The notes beneath the pieces are model-generated. The model was not told the DNA's origin and did no database searches. It saw nothing but the letters and a program-made list of their open reading frames with translations. A stretch of DNA of 64,000 nucleotides, taken from positions 1 through 64,000 of the forward strand of contig QCTC01000002.1 in the NCBI GenBank assembly GCA_003211315.1. The letters are read 5' to 3'. Each line of letters begins with the position of its first letter. Position 1 is the first letter of the stretch. The stretch comes from Prochlorococcus sp. AG-670-O17. Its GTDB lineage: Bacteria > Cyanobacteriota > Cyanobacteriia > PCC-6307 > Cyanobiaceae. This document shows, one piece after another, positions 17,157 to 29,399 of the stretch. A program made the position numbers and the translations under genes.

Positions 17157-18959
17157 TTAGTAGTTAGCTCCACTCTTACGGTGATGAACGGCAGTTAGAC
17201 TATCGGATTTTAATATATTGCCGTGTAAAACCTCAGCATATATTACCCAATGATCTCCGCATTCCATTCTTTCTTTAACAGAAGCATCTAACCATGCTAA
17301 TGACTCAGGAATTATTACTTGATCATTAGGTGTTAATTCAATATCTAAGCCATCAAATCGATCTTCACCTGGTGAGAAAGGTTTTGTAAATCTTTTTAAA
17401 GGTTCCCTGAAATCTTTTTCGCTAAGAATATTTAAGGCGAAAGAGTCACCTTTTTGAAGAAGCGATTCTACTGATCTATCTTTTGCTACCGCAATACTTA
17501 ATCCAGGAGGAGAAAAACTTGCTTGGCTTACCCAAGATGCAAGCATAGCTCCTTTTACATTATTTTCATCTTTCCCTTTTGATGCAGTTAGAACACATAG
17601 TGAACCAAGTACTCTTCCTAAAGCTTGCAATGTTGGATCAGTTTTACTTGATATCATTCCGGTATCTGATTTTCTGATTTTTTGTTTTGCTTTTTTTAAA
17701 ATTTTTCTACCAAAATGAGTACCAATTTCTTCTAGTTCTTTAATTTTTGGTTTATTAGGACTAAATTTTATTCTTATTGGATCAAAACTAAATTTAAATC
17801 CACCATCTTTTAATTTTGTCTCAAGCAAATCTATTGCTTCTCCGCTCCATCCAAAACTACCGAAGATGCCTACTGGTTTATCTCTATTACCCTCTGATAA
17901 CAAAGTTCCTAAAGCACTTACTATTGGAGTTGGGGCGTGTCCCCCCAAAGTAGGCGATCCGATTAGATATCCATCAGCATGTTGAATAGATTTTATAAGT
18001 TCATCATTAGATGTAAATTCACAATTAATACTTTCAACTTCTACTGAAGTTCTATTTACACCTTTCGCTAATGCATCACCTATTGAGGCTGTATTGCCAT
18101 AAGCACTAGCGTATATCAAGACAATTTTAGAATTGTTTGTTGAAAGATTCTCTCCCCATCTAATATAGTCATTTAAAAAGCTTTTTAAGCTGTACTCAAT
18201 TGCTGGACCGTGAAGTGGAGCAATAGTTTTAATGTCTAGTTCAGAAATTTTTTCAGCTATTGATACGATTTGATTAGACATTGGTGCCATAAGACAATCA
18301 TAAAAATGTTTTCTATCAATTTCTGTACTTATTCTGTTGGTTTCTGACCATTCTTCAGATGCTAAATGTGCAGAAAATATTTTTTCACTTAAAAGTATTT
18401 CTTGATTCTCTTCATATATGATTAATCCACCAGGCCACCTGGCAGTTGGTACAGGAATTAGTTTTAATGAAATATTTTCTAGTTCTAGATAAAGTTCTTT
18501 TTTTACGATGTTAATTTCAGGTAATTCTTGCTCAATAAAAGTTTTTAAATTTGGATTTTTTTGATTCCAAAGTTCACTAATAAGCTTAAAACCAGGATTC
18601 GAACATGTGAGAGTTAAGTTGCTGAATTGGACACTGATTGATTTTATAGTTTCAATAATTTTAGGATTTACATGACCAGTAATTATGTTAATTTTGTTGA
18701 ATTTAAACTCATTATGAAAATTTGAAATTACTTCATTAATTAATTTTGAATATTCTTTTTCAGGTGGATGAATAATGAAAAAATCATTATTAGTTATGAT
18801 TAAAAAAGTATTAAATGAAGTTCCTTTCTCAAGATTAAATTCGAGCTCAAACCTTTCTTTGTTTTGATCAAGAAATCTGATGCAAATAAATTTTTCAGTT
18901 ATTTCAAATATTGATAAGTTTTTATTTTCTAAAAGTGAACTTGTATTAATTACTGACAT
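17157..18959 (-). CDS. flv1: flavodiiron protein, degenerate metal-site type (Flv1-like)
   Basis: Lactamase-like/flavodoxin/flavin-reductase architecture; GHVNPKI where the paralogue has SHTEPDHSG. Confidence 0.85.
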   Translation of the reverse strand: MSVINTSSLLENKNLSIFEITEKFICIRFLDQNKERFELEFNLEKGTSFNTFLIITNNDFFIIHPPEKEYSKLINEVISNFHNEFKFNKINIITGHVNPKIIETIKSISVQFSNLTLTCSNPGFKLISELWNQKNPNLKTFIEQELPEINIVKKELYLELENISLKLIPVPTARWPGGLIIYEENQEILLSEKIFSAHLASEEWSETNRISTEIDRKHFYDCLMAPMSNQIVSIAEKISELDIKTIAPLHGPAIEYSLKSFLNDYIRWGENLSTNNSKIVLIYASAYGNTASIGDALAKGVNRTSVEVESINCEFTSNDELIKSIQHADGYLIGSPTLGGHAPTPIVSALGTLLSEGNRDKPVGIFGSFGWSGEAIDLLETKLKDGGFKFSFDPIRIKFSPNKPKIKELEEIGTHFGRKILKKAKQKIRKSDTGMISSKTDPTLQALGRVLGSLCVLTASKGKDENNVKGAMLASWVSQASFSPPGLSIAVAKDRSVESLLQKGDSFALNILSEKDFREPLKRFTKPFSPGEDRFDGLDIELTPNDQVIIPESLAWLDASVKERMECGDHWVIYAEVLHGNILKSDSLTAVHHRKSGANY

Positions 18960-18976
18960 CTTTAAAGATTTATTTT

Positions 18977-20791
18977 TTAGTAGTGATTAGCAACTTTCCT
19001 ATGATGAACGGCTGTTTTACAGGATAAATCAGAAACGCTTCCATTTTTAACTATACCGTAAATAATCCAATGATCTGGAGTCTCTAATCGTGAACTTACT
19101 TTACAATCTAAAAATGCGAGAGAATCAGAAAGTACTGGTCCACCATTCGCGATATTGCTCACTACATCTACATCAGCAAATCTATCTGCTCCAGGTGCAA
19201 ATCTTTTTAAAAAATGTCTAAACATTTTTTGATAGTTATCTTCTCGTAAGATATTCACTACAAAACCTTCTCCAACTTGCATATAAGATTCAATAGCTCT
19301 ATCTTTTGCTACTGCAACTGTAATACCTGGCGGACTGAAACTTGCCTGACTAACCCAGCTTGCTACCATCGCGCTTTGTCTAAAAGTCGAACCTTCTCCT
19401 TGGCTAGCTGTAACTACATATAAACCTCCACTTAATCTCCCTAAAGCTTTATCCAGATTTGAATCAAGGCTTTTCATTGAAGCAATATTTTTCTTCTTAT
19501 TAATTAATTGTCCCAAGTCGGTTCCAGCTTCTTCAAATTGTTGATAGATAATAGGATCTGGAATATTTTTAACTCTTAGAGGTGAAAAGGCTTCTTTTTG
19601 TCCTAATTCTCTCAACTTATTTGCTAATGAGTCTATAGGTTCATCATTTCCTCCAAAAGCATCATAAACTGCCGTAAATTGTTTAGGCTTTAATGCGGCA
19701 AAAAGAGTGCCAAGAGACTCTTTTAATTCATTATCAGACTTAACTGGCCAGGTAGGGATTACTACGGCTTTAGATTCTGAAATTAAACCTGTTAATTCCT
19801 GAGAATCTGAAGATCTTAAATCAATTAATTGAACCTGTGCATCTGCTTTACTTATGCCGTGAGATATAGCTTGACTTAATCGATCACAATATCCATAATC
19901 ACTGATGTAGCAGACAGATACAAATTCATTACCTTTACTCTTGTTACTACTCCACTCTGAATACTTTTCTTTCCAAAAATTGACTTGATTATGAAGTAAT
20001 GGCCCATGACCCACAGCTATAGTTTTAAGTCTAGGTAACTTATCTATTCGTTTGATAGCTTGTAGAACACTTCTTGCGTTCGGGCCCATAAGACAATCGT
20101 AATAAAAACGAAAATCCTCATAAATTTCTTTTTGATCATTATCAAAAAATTCATCAGAGCAATAATGCAATCCAAAAGCATCGCATGTATATAAAACATT
20201 CGTACCGTGATCGTAGGAGAAAATAGTATCTGGCCAATGTAAATTTGGTGCACTTATAAATTCAATATTATGATTTACTCCACTTGTGGGGTTAGCTCCA
20301 AGATCTAAATATTGTCCACTTTTTACTTCTAATCTTTTAAATGGAATATGTATTTGATCCTCAATAAATTTAAGCGCTAATTTCGAACCAACTACTATTA
20401 TTTGTGGATTAAGAGTTAAGAGGTTTCCAATTAAACCTGAGTGGTCTGGCTCTGTATGACTTGTAATTAAATAATCAATTTCTTCTGGATTTACTTCTTT
20501 AAGTAATTGCTCAAACCATAGTTTTTCAAATTTAGCGTGGCTTGTATCAATTATTGCTAGTTTTTGGCCCTTAATGATAAAACTATTATAAGTAGTTCCA
20601 TTTCTTAATCCAAATTCAATATCAAACCTACTTCGATCCCAGTCAAGAGATCTAATTGCACTTGTGTCATCTGCAAAAACTTTCTGTTGCACAGATAATT
20701 TTTGCTCAACTTTATTCATCTCTGAAATATTTGTTTTTGCAGAAGTTATCATACTATTATTCTTTTGTATTATGACTTTAGTTAAATACAA
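18977..20791 (-). CDS. flv3: flavodiiron protein, canonical diiron ligands (Flv3-like)
   Basis: LITSHTEPDHSGLIGNLL plus flavodoxin and flavin-reductase domains. Confidence 0.87.
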   Translation of the reverse strand: MYLTKVIIQKNNSMITSAKTNISEMNKVEQKLSVQQKVFADDTSAIRSLDWDRSRFDIEFGLRNGTTYNSFIIKGQKLAIIDTSHAKFEKLWFEQLLKEVNPEEIDYLITSHTEPDHSGLIGNLLTLNPQIIVVGSKLALKFIEDQIHIPFKRLEVKSGQYLDLGANPTSGVNHNIEFISAPNLHWPDTIFSYDHGTNVLYTCDAFGLHYCSDEFFDNDQKEIYEDFRFYYDCLMGPNARSVLQAIKRIDKLPRLKTIAVGHGPLLHNQVNFWKEKYSEWSSNKSKGNEFVSVCYISDYGYCDRLSQAISHGISKADAQVQLIDLRSSDSQELTGLISESKAVVIPTWPVKSDNELKESLGTLFAALKPKQFTAVYDAFGGNDEPIDSLANKLRELGQKEAFSPLRVKNIPDPIIYQQFEEAGTDLGQLINKKKNIASMKSLDSNLDKALGRLSGGLYVVTASQGEGSTFRQSAMVASWVSQASFSPPGITVAVAKDRAIESYMQVGEGFVVNILREDNYQKMFRHFLKRFAPGADRFADVDVVSNIANGGPVLSDSLAFLDCKVSSRLETPDHWIIYGIVKNGSVSDLSCKTAVHHRKVANHY

Positions 20792-20866
20792 TATAAATCC
20801 GCGTGAATCTAAGTGTGGAATTACCGAATTTGTTTTTTAATCACTTCATTATTGATTCTGTTATAA

Positions 20867-23527
20867 ATGAAATCTCAAACTAAAAACACTCCAATTACAG
20901 GTGATGAAATAAGAAAAGAATTTTTAAATTTTTACCATGAAAAATTTCATAAAATCATTCCAAGTGCATCTTTAATTCCTGATGATCCTACAGTTATGCT
21001 CACGATCGCTGGAATGCTGCCTTTTAAGCCAGTTTTTTTAGGATTGCAAGAAAGGCCATCAAAAAGAGCCACATCTAGTCAAAAGTGTATAAGAACAAAT
21101 GATATTGAAAATGTTGGAGTTACAGCTCGACACCATACCTTCTTCGAGATGCTTGGTAATTTTTCTTTTGGAGATTATTTTAAGAAAGAGGCTATTGAGT
21201 GGGCTTGGGAATTAGTGACTGATATTTACGGACTTTCTGCTGAAAATATAATAGTGAGCGTGTTTCATGAAGATCATGATTCGGTAAAGATTTGGAAAGA
21301 AGATATTGGGATTGATCCACAAAGGATAATTAAGCTTGGAGAAAAAGATAATTTCTGGTCTTCAGGGAAAACAGGTCCTTGCGGACCTTGTTCAGAATTA
21401 TATTATGACTTTAAACCTGAAAAAGGTCTTCAGAATATTGATTTAGAAAATGGTGATCGTTTTATAGAATTTTATAATCTTGTATTTATGCAATATAACC
21501 GTGACCCTGATGGTCAATTGACAGATTTGAAATACAAAAATATTGATACTGGAATGGGGCTTGAAAGAATGGCTCAAATATTGCAAAAGAAGAATAATAA
21601 TTATGAAACAGATTTGATTTTTCCAATTATTCAAAAAACTTCTGAGATCTCCAAAATTGATTATTATTCTTCAGATGAAAGAACCAAAATCTCTTTAAAA
21701 ATTATTGGAGATCATATAAGAGCAGTTATACATTTAATTTCTGATGGGGTAGTAGCAAGTAATCTTGGAAGGGGATACATATTAAGAAGACTGATTCGAA
21801 GAATGGTTAGACATGGAAGGTTGTTAGGCTTAAAAAATGAATTTTTATCGAAACTTGCAAGTGTAGGTATTAAATTAATGCAAGAGAATTATCCAGATTT
21901 AAAAAATAATTGTGATCATATATTGAGTGAGATAAAAATTGAAGAAATAAGATTTAGAGAAACTCTTGATAGAGGTGAGAAATTATTAGATGAATTGATT
22001 TCATCGGGCCAGAAAATGATTACTGGGTTTAAAGCATTTGAACTTTATGATACTTATGGATTTCCATTAGAACTAACAGAAGAAATTGCTCAAGAAAACA
22101 ATATTGGTGTTGATGTTAAGGGGTTTGATAAAGAAATGTCTGCACAAAAAGAAAGAGCTAAAGCTGCTTCTCAGATTATTGATTTGACATTAGAGGGTTC
22201 ATTAGAACGAGAAATAGACTTATTTGATAAAACTCTTTTTAATGGTTATGATTCACTCGATTCAGATGCAGAAATTAAGGGTATATTTTTGGAATCAACC
22301 TTGGTTAAGCAAGCAAGTGAAGGGCAGAAAGTTTTAATTGTCCTTGATCAGACTTCTTTCTATGGAGAATCTGGAGGTCAAGTTGGTGATATTGGAACGA
22401 TATTCTCGAATGATCTAGAGGTTTTAGTTGATAACGTCATACGAAAGAAAAACGTTTTTCTGCATTATGGAATAGTTAAAAAAGGAATATTAAGTCTGGG
22501 ACAAAAAGTTAAAACTAAAGTAAATGATTTGGCTAGAGCTAAGGCTGCTGCAAATCATACTGCTACCCATTTATTGCAATCTGCTCTCAAAGTAGTTGTT
22601 AATGAAAGTGTTGGACAAAAAGGCTCATTAGTCGCATTTAATAAATTACGATTTGATTTCAATTCTTCTCAACCTATTACAAAAGATCAAATTTTTAAAG
22701 TTGAGACTTTAGTTAATTCTTGGATTTTGGAAAATCATTCTCTAAAAATTAAAAACATGGCCAAGAGTGAGGCTCTCGAGAGAGGGGCAGTGGCTATGTT
22801 TGGAGAGAAATATGATGATGAAGTAAGAGTTGTTGATGTGCCAAGTGTTTCGATGGAACTATGTGGTGGAACTCATGTAAAAACCACATCTGAATTAGGT
22901 TGTTTTAAAATAATTAGTGAAGAAGGTATTTCAGCGGGCGTAAGAAGAATCGAAGCATTGTCAGGGCAATCAGCTTTTGAATACTTTAGTGATAAAAATT
23001 CTCTTGTAAGTCAACTTAGTGATTTGTTAAAAGCAAATCCTAATCAACTCCTAAACAGGGTTAATTCTTTGCAATCAGAGTTGATTAATAAAAATAAAGA
23101 AATACAAAAAATGAAGGATGAAATTGCTTATTTTAAATACTCTTCGCTAAGTTCTTCTGCAAATAAAGTTGGTTTATTTTCGCTGATTATTAGTCAACTT
23201 GATGGACTAGACGGAAATTCTCTACAATCTGCAGCATTAGATTTAACTTCTAAATTGGGAGATAAGTCGGTTGTGATTCTTGGAGGAATACCAGATAAGG
23301 AAAATAGAAAATTGTTATTTGTTGTCTCTTTTGGGGAAGACTTAGTTAAAAAAGGTATGCATGCAGGTAAATTAATTAATGATATTTCACGTATTTGCTC
23401 GGGGGGAGGTGGAGGTAAACCTAACTTTGCACAGGCAGGTGCTAAAGATATTGATAAATTAAATGATGCTTTGGAATATGCAAGAAAAGATTTGAGGTCA
23501 AAGCTCCTTAGTTACTCTGATAAGTAA
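20867..23527 (+). CDS. alaS: alanyl-tRNA synthetase
   Basis: [34 protein letters not shown] motifs. Confidence 0.98.
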   Translation: MKSQTKNTPITGDEIRKEFLNFYHEKFHKIIPSASLIPDDPTVMLTIAGMLPFKPVFLGLQERPSKRATSSQKCIRTNDIENVGVTARHHTFFEMLGNFSFGDYFKKEAIEWAWELVTDIYGLSAENIIVSVFHEDHDSVKIWKEDIGIDPQRIIKLGEKDNFWSSGKTGPCGPCSELYYDFKPEKGLQNIDLENGDRFIEFYNLVFMQYNRDPDGQLTDLKYKNIDTGMGLERMAQILQKKNNNYETDLIFPIIQKTSEISKIDYYSSDERTKISLKIIGDHIRAVIHLISDGVVASNLGRGYILRRLIRRMVRHGRLLGLKNEFLSKLASVGIKLMQENYPDLKNNCDHILSEIKIEEIRFRETLDRGEKLLDELISSGQKMITGFKAFELYDTYGFPLELTEEIAQENNIGVDVKGFDKEMSAQKERAKAASQIIDLTLEGSLEREIDLFDKTLFNGYDSLDSDAEIKGIFLESTLVKQASEGQKVLIVLDQTSFYGESGGQVGDIGTIFSNDLEVLVDNVIRKKNVFLHYGIVKKGILSLGQKVKTKVNDLARAKAAANHTATHLLQSALKVVVNESVGQKGSLVAFNKLRFDFNSSQPITKDQIFKVETLVNSWILENHSLKIKNMAKSEALERGAVAMFGEKYDDEVRVVDVPSVSMELCGGTHVKTTSELGCFKIISEEGISAGVRRIEALSGQSAFEYFSDKNSLVSQLSDLLKANPNQLLNRVNSLQSELINKNKEIQKMKDEIAYFKYSSLSSSANKVGLFSLIISQLDGLDGNSLQSAALDLTSKLGDKSVVILGGIPDKENRKLLFVVSFGEDLVKKGMHAGKLINDISRICSGGGGGKPNFAQAGAKDIDKLNDALEYARKDLRSKLLSYSDK

Positions 23528-25458
23528 CTACTTTTTCTTAAACTGGTTTCTATTTGGTCGATTAACTTTCGTGCTTCTTGAATAGTTAAAGTTTTATTAT
23601 TGATGGCAGATTCAGTATTGATTCTTATTGATTCAACTAAATTATCTGAACTATAATCTAGTAACTCTAAAATTTCTGATTTGCTGTTTTCTTTAATAAT
23701 GTTTTCAATTTTATAAGAATTATCTTCATTTATATCAATATGAATAACATTTGTATTTCCAAATAAATTATGGAAATTCCCTAATGCCTCTTGATATGCC
23801 CCTGCCATAAAGATTCCTATTAGATAATCATTATTTTTTTCTGGAGGATGTAAATTCAATAGTGATTTAATCTTTCCATTGTCAACAAAACTATTCAGCT
23901 TGCCATCAGAATCACAAGTTAAATCTGCAAAGTTTCCCTTACAAAAGGGCTCTTCTAAATGTCTATGAATTGGAATAATTGGAAAAACTTGATTAATTGC
24001 CCAGGTATCAGGAATAGATTTAAAAACTGACAAATTTGCGTAATATGTTGATGCAAGCGTGTCGGTTATTTCAGATAAATCTGGATGGATAATCTCATCA
24101 TTCTCCAATTGATTTGCAATTTCTTTTGCACAAGCCCATGTAAGTTCTTCCGCATACGCACGTTCTTCCAGACAGATAAATCCCAGTCTAAAAGCAACTA
24201 AGCAATCCTCTTTAAATTTTTTAGCGTCATTCCATAATTCTATTATTTCCGATAAATCTTCTTTTTTATCTCTAAGATTCCTTATCTGATTAAGGGTTTC
24301 TATCAGATTTGTGATTATTAATGATTGTTTTTTTTGATCGGATACTTTAACTTGGGAGCTGACATGACTTGTTCCTAAAATATTAAAAATTAAAACTGAA
24401 CAATGACTGATTATCGCTCTACCACTTTCTGAGATTATGATTGGATGTTGAATATTATTTACTTCACATGAATCTTTTACTGTTGCAATGACGTCATTTG
24501 CGTAGTTTTGAAGAGAATAATTTGTAGAAGTATTGGAAGACGTTTTAGTTCCATCGAAGTCTATTCCTAATCCGCCTCCAACATCTATATATTTCATTGG
24601 TGCGCCTAACTTAGATAATTCAACAAATATTTGACTAGCTTCTTGCAATGCGTCTTTTATTACTGATATATCACTGATTTGGCTTCCAACATGGAAATGC
24701 AGCAACATCATTTCTTTTATTAGATTTGCTTCTTTTAGATCTTTTATTGTTAGCATTATCTCTGGAATTGATAATCCAAATTTGGAATTATCTCCCAATG
24801 ATTTACCCCACCTTCCACTACTCTTACTTGATAATTTTGATCTAATTCCAAGTATGGGTGTTGCTTTGAGATCTTTTACAGCCTCTATAATTCTTTGAAC
24901 TTCATCTCTTTGTTCAATAACTATAATTGGCTGTTTACCAAGTTTTCTGGCTAATATTGCAGTCTCAATATACTTTTTATCTTTATATCCATTACAAATT
25001 AAAAGTGATTTTTGATTTTCTAGGATTGATAATCCAATTAATAATTCTGATTTACTTCCTACTTCTAAACCAAAATTCCAACAATCCCCATATTCAATGA
25101 TTTTTTCCAATACATTCTTTTGCTGATTACATTTAATAGGAAAAACTCCTTGATAAATATTTTTATAGTCATAAGTTTCTATAGCTTGGGAGAAGGCATT
25201 ATTTAATTCCGTAATTCGGTCTTTTAAAATGTCGTTGAATCTTATTATTAAGGGAGTATTGATTTCTCTACTTTTAAATTCCTTAACAAGGTTAAAAAGA
25301 TCGACTTTTTTTTTGGATTTTTTATCTGGGCTTATCGATATATTGCCCTCTGAATTAATTGAAAAATATTTTTCTCCCCATTTATCAATACCATATGTAG
25401 AAATACTATCTTCTATAGTCCAATTCTTATTTAATTTTTTTGGATCAAAATCGGTCAA
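23512..25458 (-). CDS. speA: biosynthetic arginine decarboxylase
   Basis: [15 protein letters not shown] region; [25 protein letters not shown]. Confidence 0.97.
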   Translation of the reverse strand: MTDFDPKKLNKNWTIEDSISTYGIDKWGEKYFSINSEGNISISPDKKSKKKVDLFNLVKEFKSREINTPLIIRFNDILKDRITELNNAFSQAIETYDYKNIYQGVFPIKCNQQKNVLEKIIEYGDCWNFGLEVGSKSELLIGLSILENQKSLLICNGYKDKKYIETAILARKLGKQPIIVIEQRDEVQRIIEAVKDLKATPILGIRSKLSSKSSGRWGKSLGDNSKFGLSIPEIMLTIKDLKEANLIKEMMLLHFHVGSQISDISVIKDALQEASQIFVELSKLGAPMKYIDVGGGLGIDFDGTKTSSNTSTNYSLQNYANDVIATVKDSCEVNNIQHPIIISESGRAIISHCSVLIFNILGTSHVSSQVKVSDQKKQSLIITNLIETLNQIRNLRDKKEDLSEIIELWNDAKKFKEDCLVAFRLGFICLEERAYAEELTWACAKEIANQLENDEIIHPDLSEITDTLASTYYANLSVFKSIPDTWAINQVFPIIPIHRHLEEPFCKGNFADLTCDSDGKLNSFVDNGKIKSLLNLHPPEKNNDYLIGIFMAGAYQEALGNFHNLFGNTNVIHIDINEDNSYKIENIIKENSKSEILELLDYSSDNLVESIRINTESAINNKTLTIQEARKLIDQIETSLRKSSYLSE

Positions 25459-25579
25459 TTTTATTTTTGTAATTTATATAAGTTTTTGAAAATTACTCAA
25501 AACAATATCTTTTATTTTAATGATTACTTGCCAAGTTACCACCTAAAAGAAGAATATACATAGAGAGATTACTAATTAA

Positions 25580-26038
25580 ATGATCAAAGAGAGAACGTTT
25601 CTTGCAATTAAACCAGATGGAGTTCAGAGAGGATATGTTTCAGAGATTATTGGAAGGTTTGAAAAAAAAGGCTTTAAATTGGTAGGTTTAAAACAATTAA
25701 TTCCATCAAAGCAACTTGCTCAAGATCATTATGGGGTACATAGAGAGAGACCTTTTTTTAAGGATTTAGTCGACTTTATATCAAGTGGTCCTGTGGTTGC
25801 GATGATTTGGGAGGGAGAAGGAGTAATCTTAAGCGCAAGAAAATTAATTGGGGCTACAAAACCACTTGAGGCTGAACCTGGCACTATAAGAGGAGATTTA
25901 GCTATTGATATAGGTAGAAATATAATTCATGGTTCAGATGGAGAAGAAACTGCAAAATTTGAGATAAATTTATGGTTTGATCAAGATGAAATATGTGATT
26001 GGGAGACTTCTGATTCTGAATGGCGAGCAGAAAATTAA
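25580..26038 (+). CDS. ndk: nucleoside diphosphate kinase
   Basis: [33 protein letters not shown]. Confidence 0.98.
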   Translation: MIKERTFLAIKPDGVQRGYVSEIIGRFEKKGFKLVGLKQLIPSKQLAQDHYGVHRERPFFKDLVDFISSGPVVAMIWEGEGVILSARKLIGATKPLEAEPGTIRGDLAIDIGRNIIHGSDGEETAKFEINLWFDQDEICDWETSDSEWRAEN

Positions 26039-26050
26039 AGAAATTTATAT

Positions 26051-27154
26051 TTAAAATCTATTAAAACTAAATCTTTTAAGGAAAGTAGTTTCAATATCGT
26101 TGAGAGTTTTTTCTTGAATTAATTTGAACATAATATCGCTTGTAATTGCTGAAAAGAGCACTCCATTCCTGTAATGTCCAGTAGCTACATAAAGATTTAC
26201 GATTTGAGTTTTTCCAATTATAGGCTTGAAGTCAGGTGTACAAGGCCTGAACCCCCACCAATGTTCCATTTGTGGCCAGTTTAATGCTTCTGGTAATAAA
26301 GATTTAATACCCTCCTGAAGTTGATTTATGCCCTTTGGTGTATTTCCTTGATTAAATTCGGCCTTATCTTCAACGGTTGCTCCAACAACTATTAGACCAT
26401 CGTCTCTAGGAACTAAGTAAGTATTAGGACCAAAAAGAACTCTTTTGATAGAATTTTCTGGACCTTGTATTGAAAGCATTTGTCCCTTTACGGGAAAGAT
26501 AGGTAAGTTATTTAAAACTTTTTTACTCCAAGCACCGCAGCATAAAACTACTTTTTCCCCAAAAATATTTTTTATTTCTCCAGTAGCGTTTAAAACTTTT
26601 GCACCAAGAATTTTATTCTTTTCTAAGATTAATTCTTTTACATCTGCTCCTTCTTGGAACTTGACCCCATGCAAAGAACATGCACGCTCAAGAGCACGCA
26701 TAAGCCTCCTTCTATTATCTATTTGGCCGTCTTGTTCAAAAAGTAATCCATGCTCCCAATTTGTATTTATTCCACTGATTTCTTTCTTTAGGTTTTTCTG
26801 ATTTAAATATTTTCCATATTTATAAGTTTTGAATTTCTTCAATTTTTTTAAATTTTCAAACGGTACTACTATCCCACATTTTTTTAAACCACAATCTATG
26901 CCACTATCTTGTTCGATATTTTTAATCCATTCTGGAATTAAATTTTGACTTTCTTGTCCAAATATGAATAATTCATCTTCAAGTCCCTCAGCATGGGTGG
27001 CTAGCATTCCTGCCGCAACGAATCCAGCAGATTCGCTTCTGTTTTTGCTTAAAACTTCAACTTTAAATTTATTACGTGCAAATTCATAAGCAATAGATAA
27101 ACCTATTAATCCTCCACCAATAATTAGAATTGTATTTTTAGTTTCTGATTCCAT
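26051..27154 (-). CDS. thiO: FAD-dependent glycine oxidase/D-amino-acid oxidase family
   Basis: IGGGLIGLSIAYE Rossmann motif; ATGHYRNGVLFS C-terminal motif. Confidence 0.85.
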   Translation of the reverse strand: MESETKNTILIIGGGLIGLSIAYEFARNKFKVEVLSKNRSESAGFVAAGMLATHAEGLEDELFIFGQESQNLIPEWIKNIEQDSGIDCGLKKCGIVVPFENLKKLKKFKTYKYGKYLNQKNLKKEISGINTNWEHGLLFEQDGQIDNRRRLMRALERACSLHGVKFQEGADVKELILEKNKILGAKVLNATGEIKNIFGEKVVLCCGAWSKKVLNNLPIFPVKGQMLSIQGPENSIKRVLFGPNTYLVPRDDGLIVVGATVEDKAEFNQGNTPKGINQLQEGIKSLLPEALNWPQMEHWWGFRPCTPDFKPIIGKTQIVNLYVATGHYRNGVLFSAITSDIMFKLIQEKTLNDIETTFLKRFSFNRF

Positions 27155-27234
27155 TTAATTATTTTTATAATTTAGATATGTTTTGATCCTCTTTTACCTT
27201 ATATCCAATAAGATTAAGAAAGGAATATTTAATA

Positions 27235-28707
27235 ATGAAAAATTTAGAACCTTGGGAAGCTGTGATCGGTTTAGAAACCCATGTCCAGCTTAATACTAAA
27301 AGCAAAATATTTACATCTGCATCAACAGCTTTTGGTGATGAACCTAATACTCATATTGACCCTGTTGTTTGTGGTTTACCAGGAACTCTCCCTGTTTTAA
27401 ATAAGACTGTTTTAGAGTATGCAGTAAAAACTTCTCTAGCTTTAAATTTAAATGTGGCAGAACATTGTAAATTTGATAGAAAACAATACTTTTACCCTGA
27501 TTTGCCTAAAAACTATCAAATCTCTCAATTCGATGAACCTTTAGCAGAAAATGGCTGGCTAGAAGTTGAAATAGCAGAAAAAGATAAGGAAACGTACTTA
27601 AAGAAAATCGGTATAGAAAGACTTCATATGGAAGAAGATGCTGGTAAGTTAGTTCATGTAGGAAGCGATCGATTGGCTGGCTCTAAATATTCATTGGTTG
27701 ATTACAATCGCGCAGGTATAGCACTCGTTGAGATCGTAACTAAACCAGACATTAGGACAGGTAGAGAGGCATCAGAATATGCTTCAGAAATAAGAAGAAC
27801 TGTTAGATACCTTGGTGTTTCAGACGGAAATATGCAAGAGGGCTCACTAAGGTGCGATGTAAATATTTCAGTTAGGAGAGGCCCTAATGCCCCTTTCGGG
27901 ACTAAAGTTGAAATAAAGAATATGAATTCTTTCTCTGCTATTCAAAAGGCTTGTGAGTATGAAATAGAAAGACAAATTGATGTCTATGAGAATGGAGGAG
28001 AAATTTATCAAGAAACTAGGCTGTGGGATGAAGCTAAGCAATTAACAAAAAGTATGAGATTAAAGGAGGGTAGTAGTGATTATAGATATTTTCCAGACCC
28101 TGATCTTGGCCCAATTGAAATATCAAAAGAACAAAAAGATCAATGGCTTAATGAATTGCCTGAATTACCTTCTAAGAAAAGACAAAAATATGTCAAAGAA
28201 TTAGGCTTGTCACCATATGATTCAAGAGTTATTTCCGATGAAGTTTTTATGGCAAACTTTTTTGAAGAGACCGTAGCAAATGGTGCCGATCCAAAACTTG
28301 CATCAAATTGGATAACAAGTGATATTGTTGGGTATTTGAAATCAAATAAACAAAGTTTTGCTGAATTAAAGCTTAGCCCTATTAATCTTGCAGAGATGAT
28401 TAATATGATTTCTAAGAAAGTTATTAGTGGAAAAATAGCAAAAGAAATCTTACCAGAATTAATTCAGGATAATATTTCTCCACAAAAGGTAGTTGAAGAA
28501 AAAGGCTTGGCGATGATATCTGATTCTGAAAGTATTTTGCCTATTATTGAAGAACTTATCATTGAATATCCTAAAGAGGTTAAATCTTTTAAAGAGGGAA
28601 AAACTAAACTTCTTGGTTTTTTTGTAGGACAGCTTATGAAAAAAACTAAAGGTAAAGCAGATCCCAAACTTGCTAATAAACTCATCTCAGAAAAACTAAA
28701 TAGTTAA
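27235..28707 (+). CDS. gatB: aspartyl/glutamyl-tRNA amidotransferase subunit B
   Basis: EAVIGLETHVQLNTKSKIF; HMEEDAGKL. Confidence 0.98.
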   Translation: MKNLEPWEAVIGLETHVQLNTKSKIFTSASTAFGDEPNTHIDPVVCGLPGTLPVLNKTVLEYAVKTSLALNLNVAEHCKFDRKQYFYPDLPKNYQISQFDEPLAENGWLEVEIAEKDKETYLKKIGIERLHMEEDAGKLVHVGSDRLAGSKYSLVDYNRAGIALVEIVTKPDIRTGREASEYASEIRRTVRYLGVSDGNMQEGSLRCDVNISVRRGPNAPFGTKVEIKNMNSFSAIQKACEYEIERQIDVYENGGEIYQETRLWDEAKQLTKSMRLKEGSSDYRYFPDPDLGPIEISKEQKDQWLNELPELPSKKRQKYVKELGLSPYDSRVISDEVFMANFFEETVANGADPKLASNWITSDIVGYLKSNKQSFAELKLSPINLAEMINMISKKVISGKIAKEILPELIQDNISPQKVVEEKGLAMISDSESILPIIEELIIEYPKEVKSFKEGKTKLLGFFVGQLMKKTKGKADPKLANKLISEKLNS

Positions 28708-28710
28708 TTT

Positions 28711-29325
28711 CTAGATAAGTTTTTGTATTGTATTCTTCCATAACTGTTTATTATCTGAATTATCTAAAATTACATCTGAAAATTTAGATTTATCTTCAAA
28801 ATTTAATTGAAGATTTATAATTTTCTCAGCCTGATTTTCACTGATTATATTTCTTTTCATAAGTCTTTTCTTTTGGACTTCTTTTGGGCATTTTACTAAC
28901 CATATTTCTGTACAAATATCAGTAAATTTTGCTTCGAACAGCAAAGGAATAACTAAAACTAGATTTTTATTTTTATCAAATTGATTACATTTTTCTATCA
29001 TTTTTTCTTTTATTAATGGATGAAGAAGATTTTGTATCCATTTTCTATGTTTAGAATTTTCGAAAATAATTTTTTTTAATAATGCCCTGTTTATTTCATT
29101 TTCTGAAGAATGATGATCAACTATTTGAGGTCCAAAATAAGCGATAACTTTCTTATAGCAATTACTTTTCGGCTTGATTAGATCTTTTGAATATTGATCT
29201 GCATCCAATATTGGAATGTCTATATATTCTTTAATGTATTTAGCTATAGTAGACTTTCCACTTGCAATACCTCCAGTAAGACCTATTCTTCTTTGTTTAT
29301 TGTTTAATTTTGGGTGGATGCTCAT
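28711..29325 (-). CDS. coaE: dephospho-CoA kinase
   Basis: IGLTGGIASGKST; LDADQYSKDL. Confidence 0.95.
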   Translation of the reverse strand: MSIHPKLNNKQRRIGLTGGIASGKSTIAKYIKEYIDIPILDADQYSKDLIKPKSNCYKKVIAYFGPQIVDHHSSENEINRALLKKIIFENSKHRKWIQNLLHPLIKEKMIEKCNQFDKNKNLVLVIPLLFEAKFTDICTEIWLVKCPKEVQKKRLMKRNIISENQAEKIINLQLNFEDKSKFSDVILDNSDNKQLWKNTIQKLI

Positions 29326-29399
29326 AAATTTAATAAGAATCTATATTGCAGTGTTTTAATAGAAAGAATAGTTATTATGAATTTAATTTATAAAAAAGA

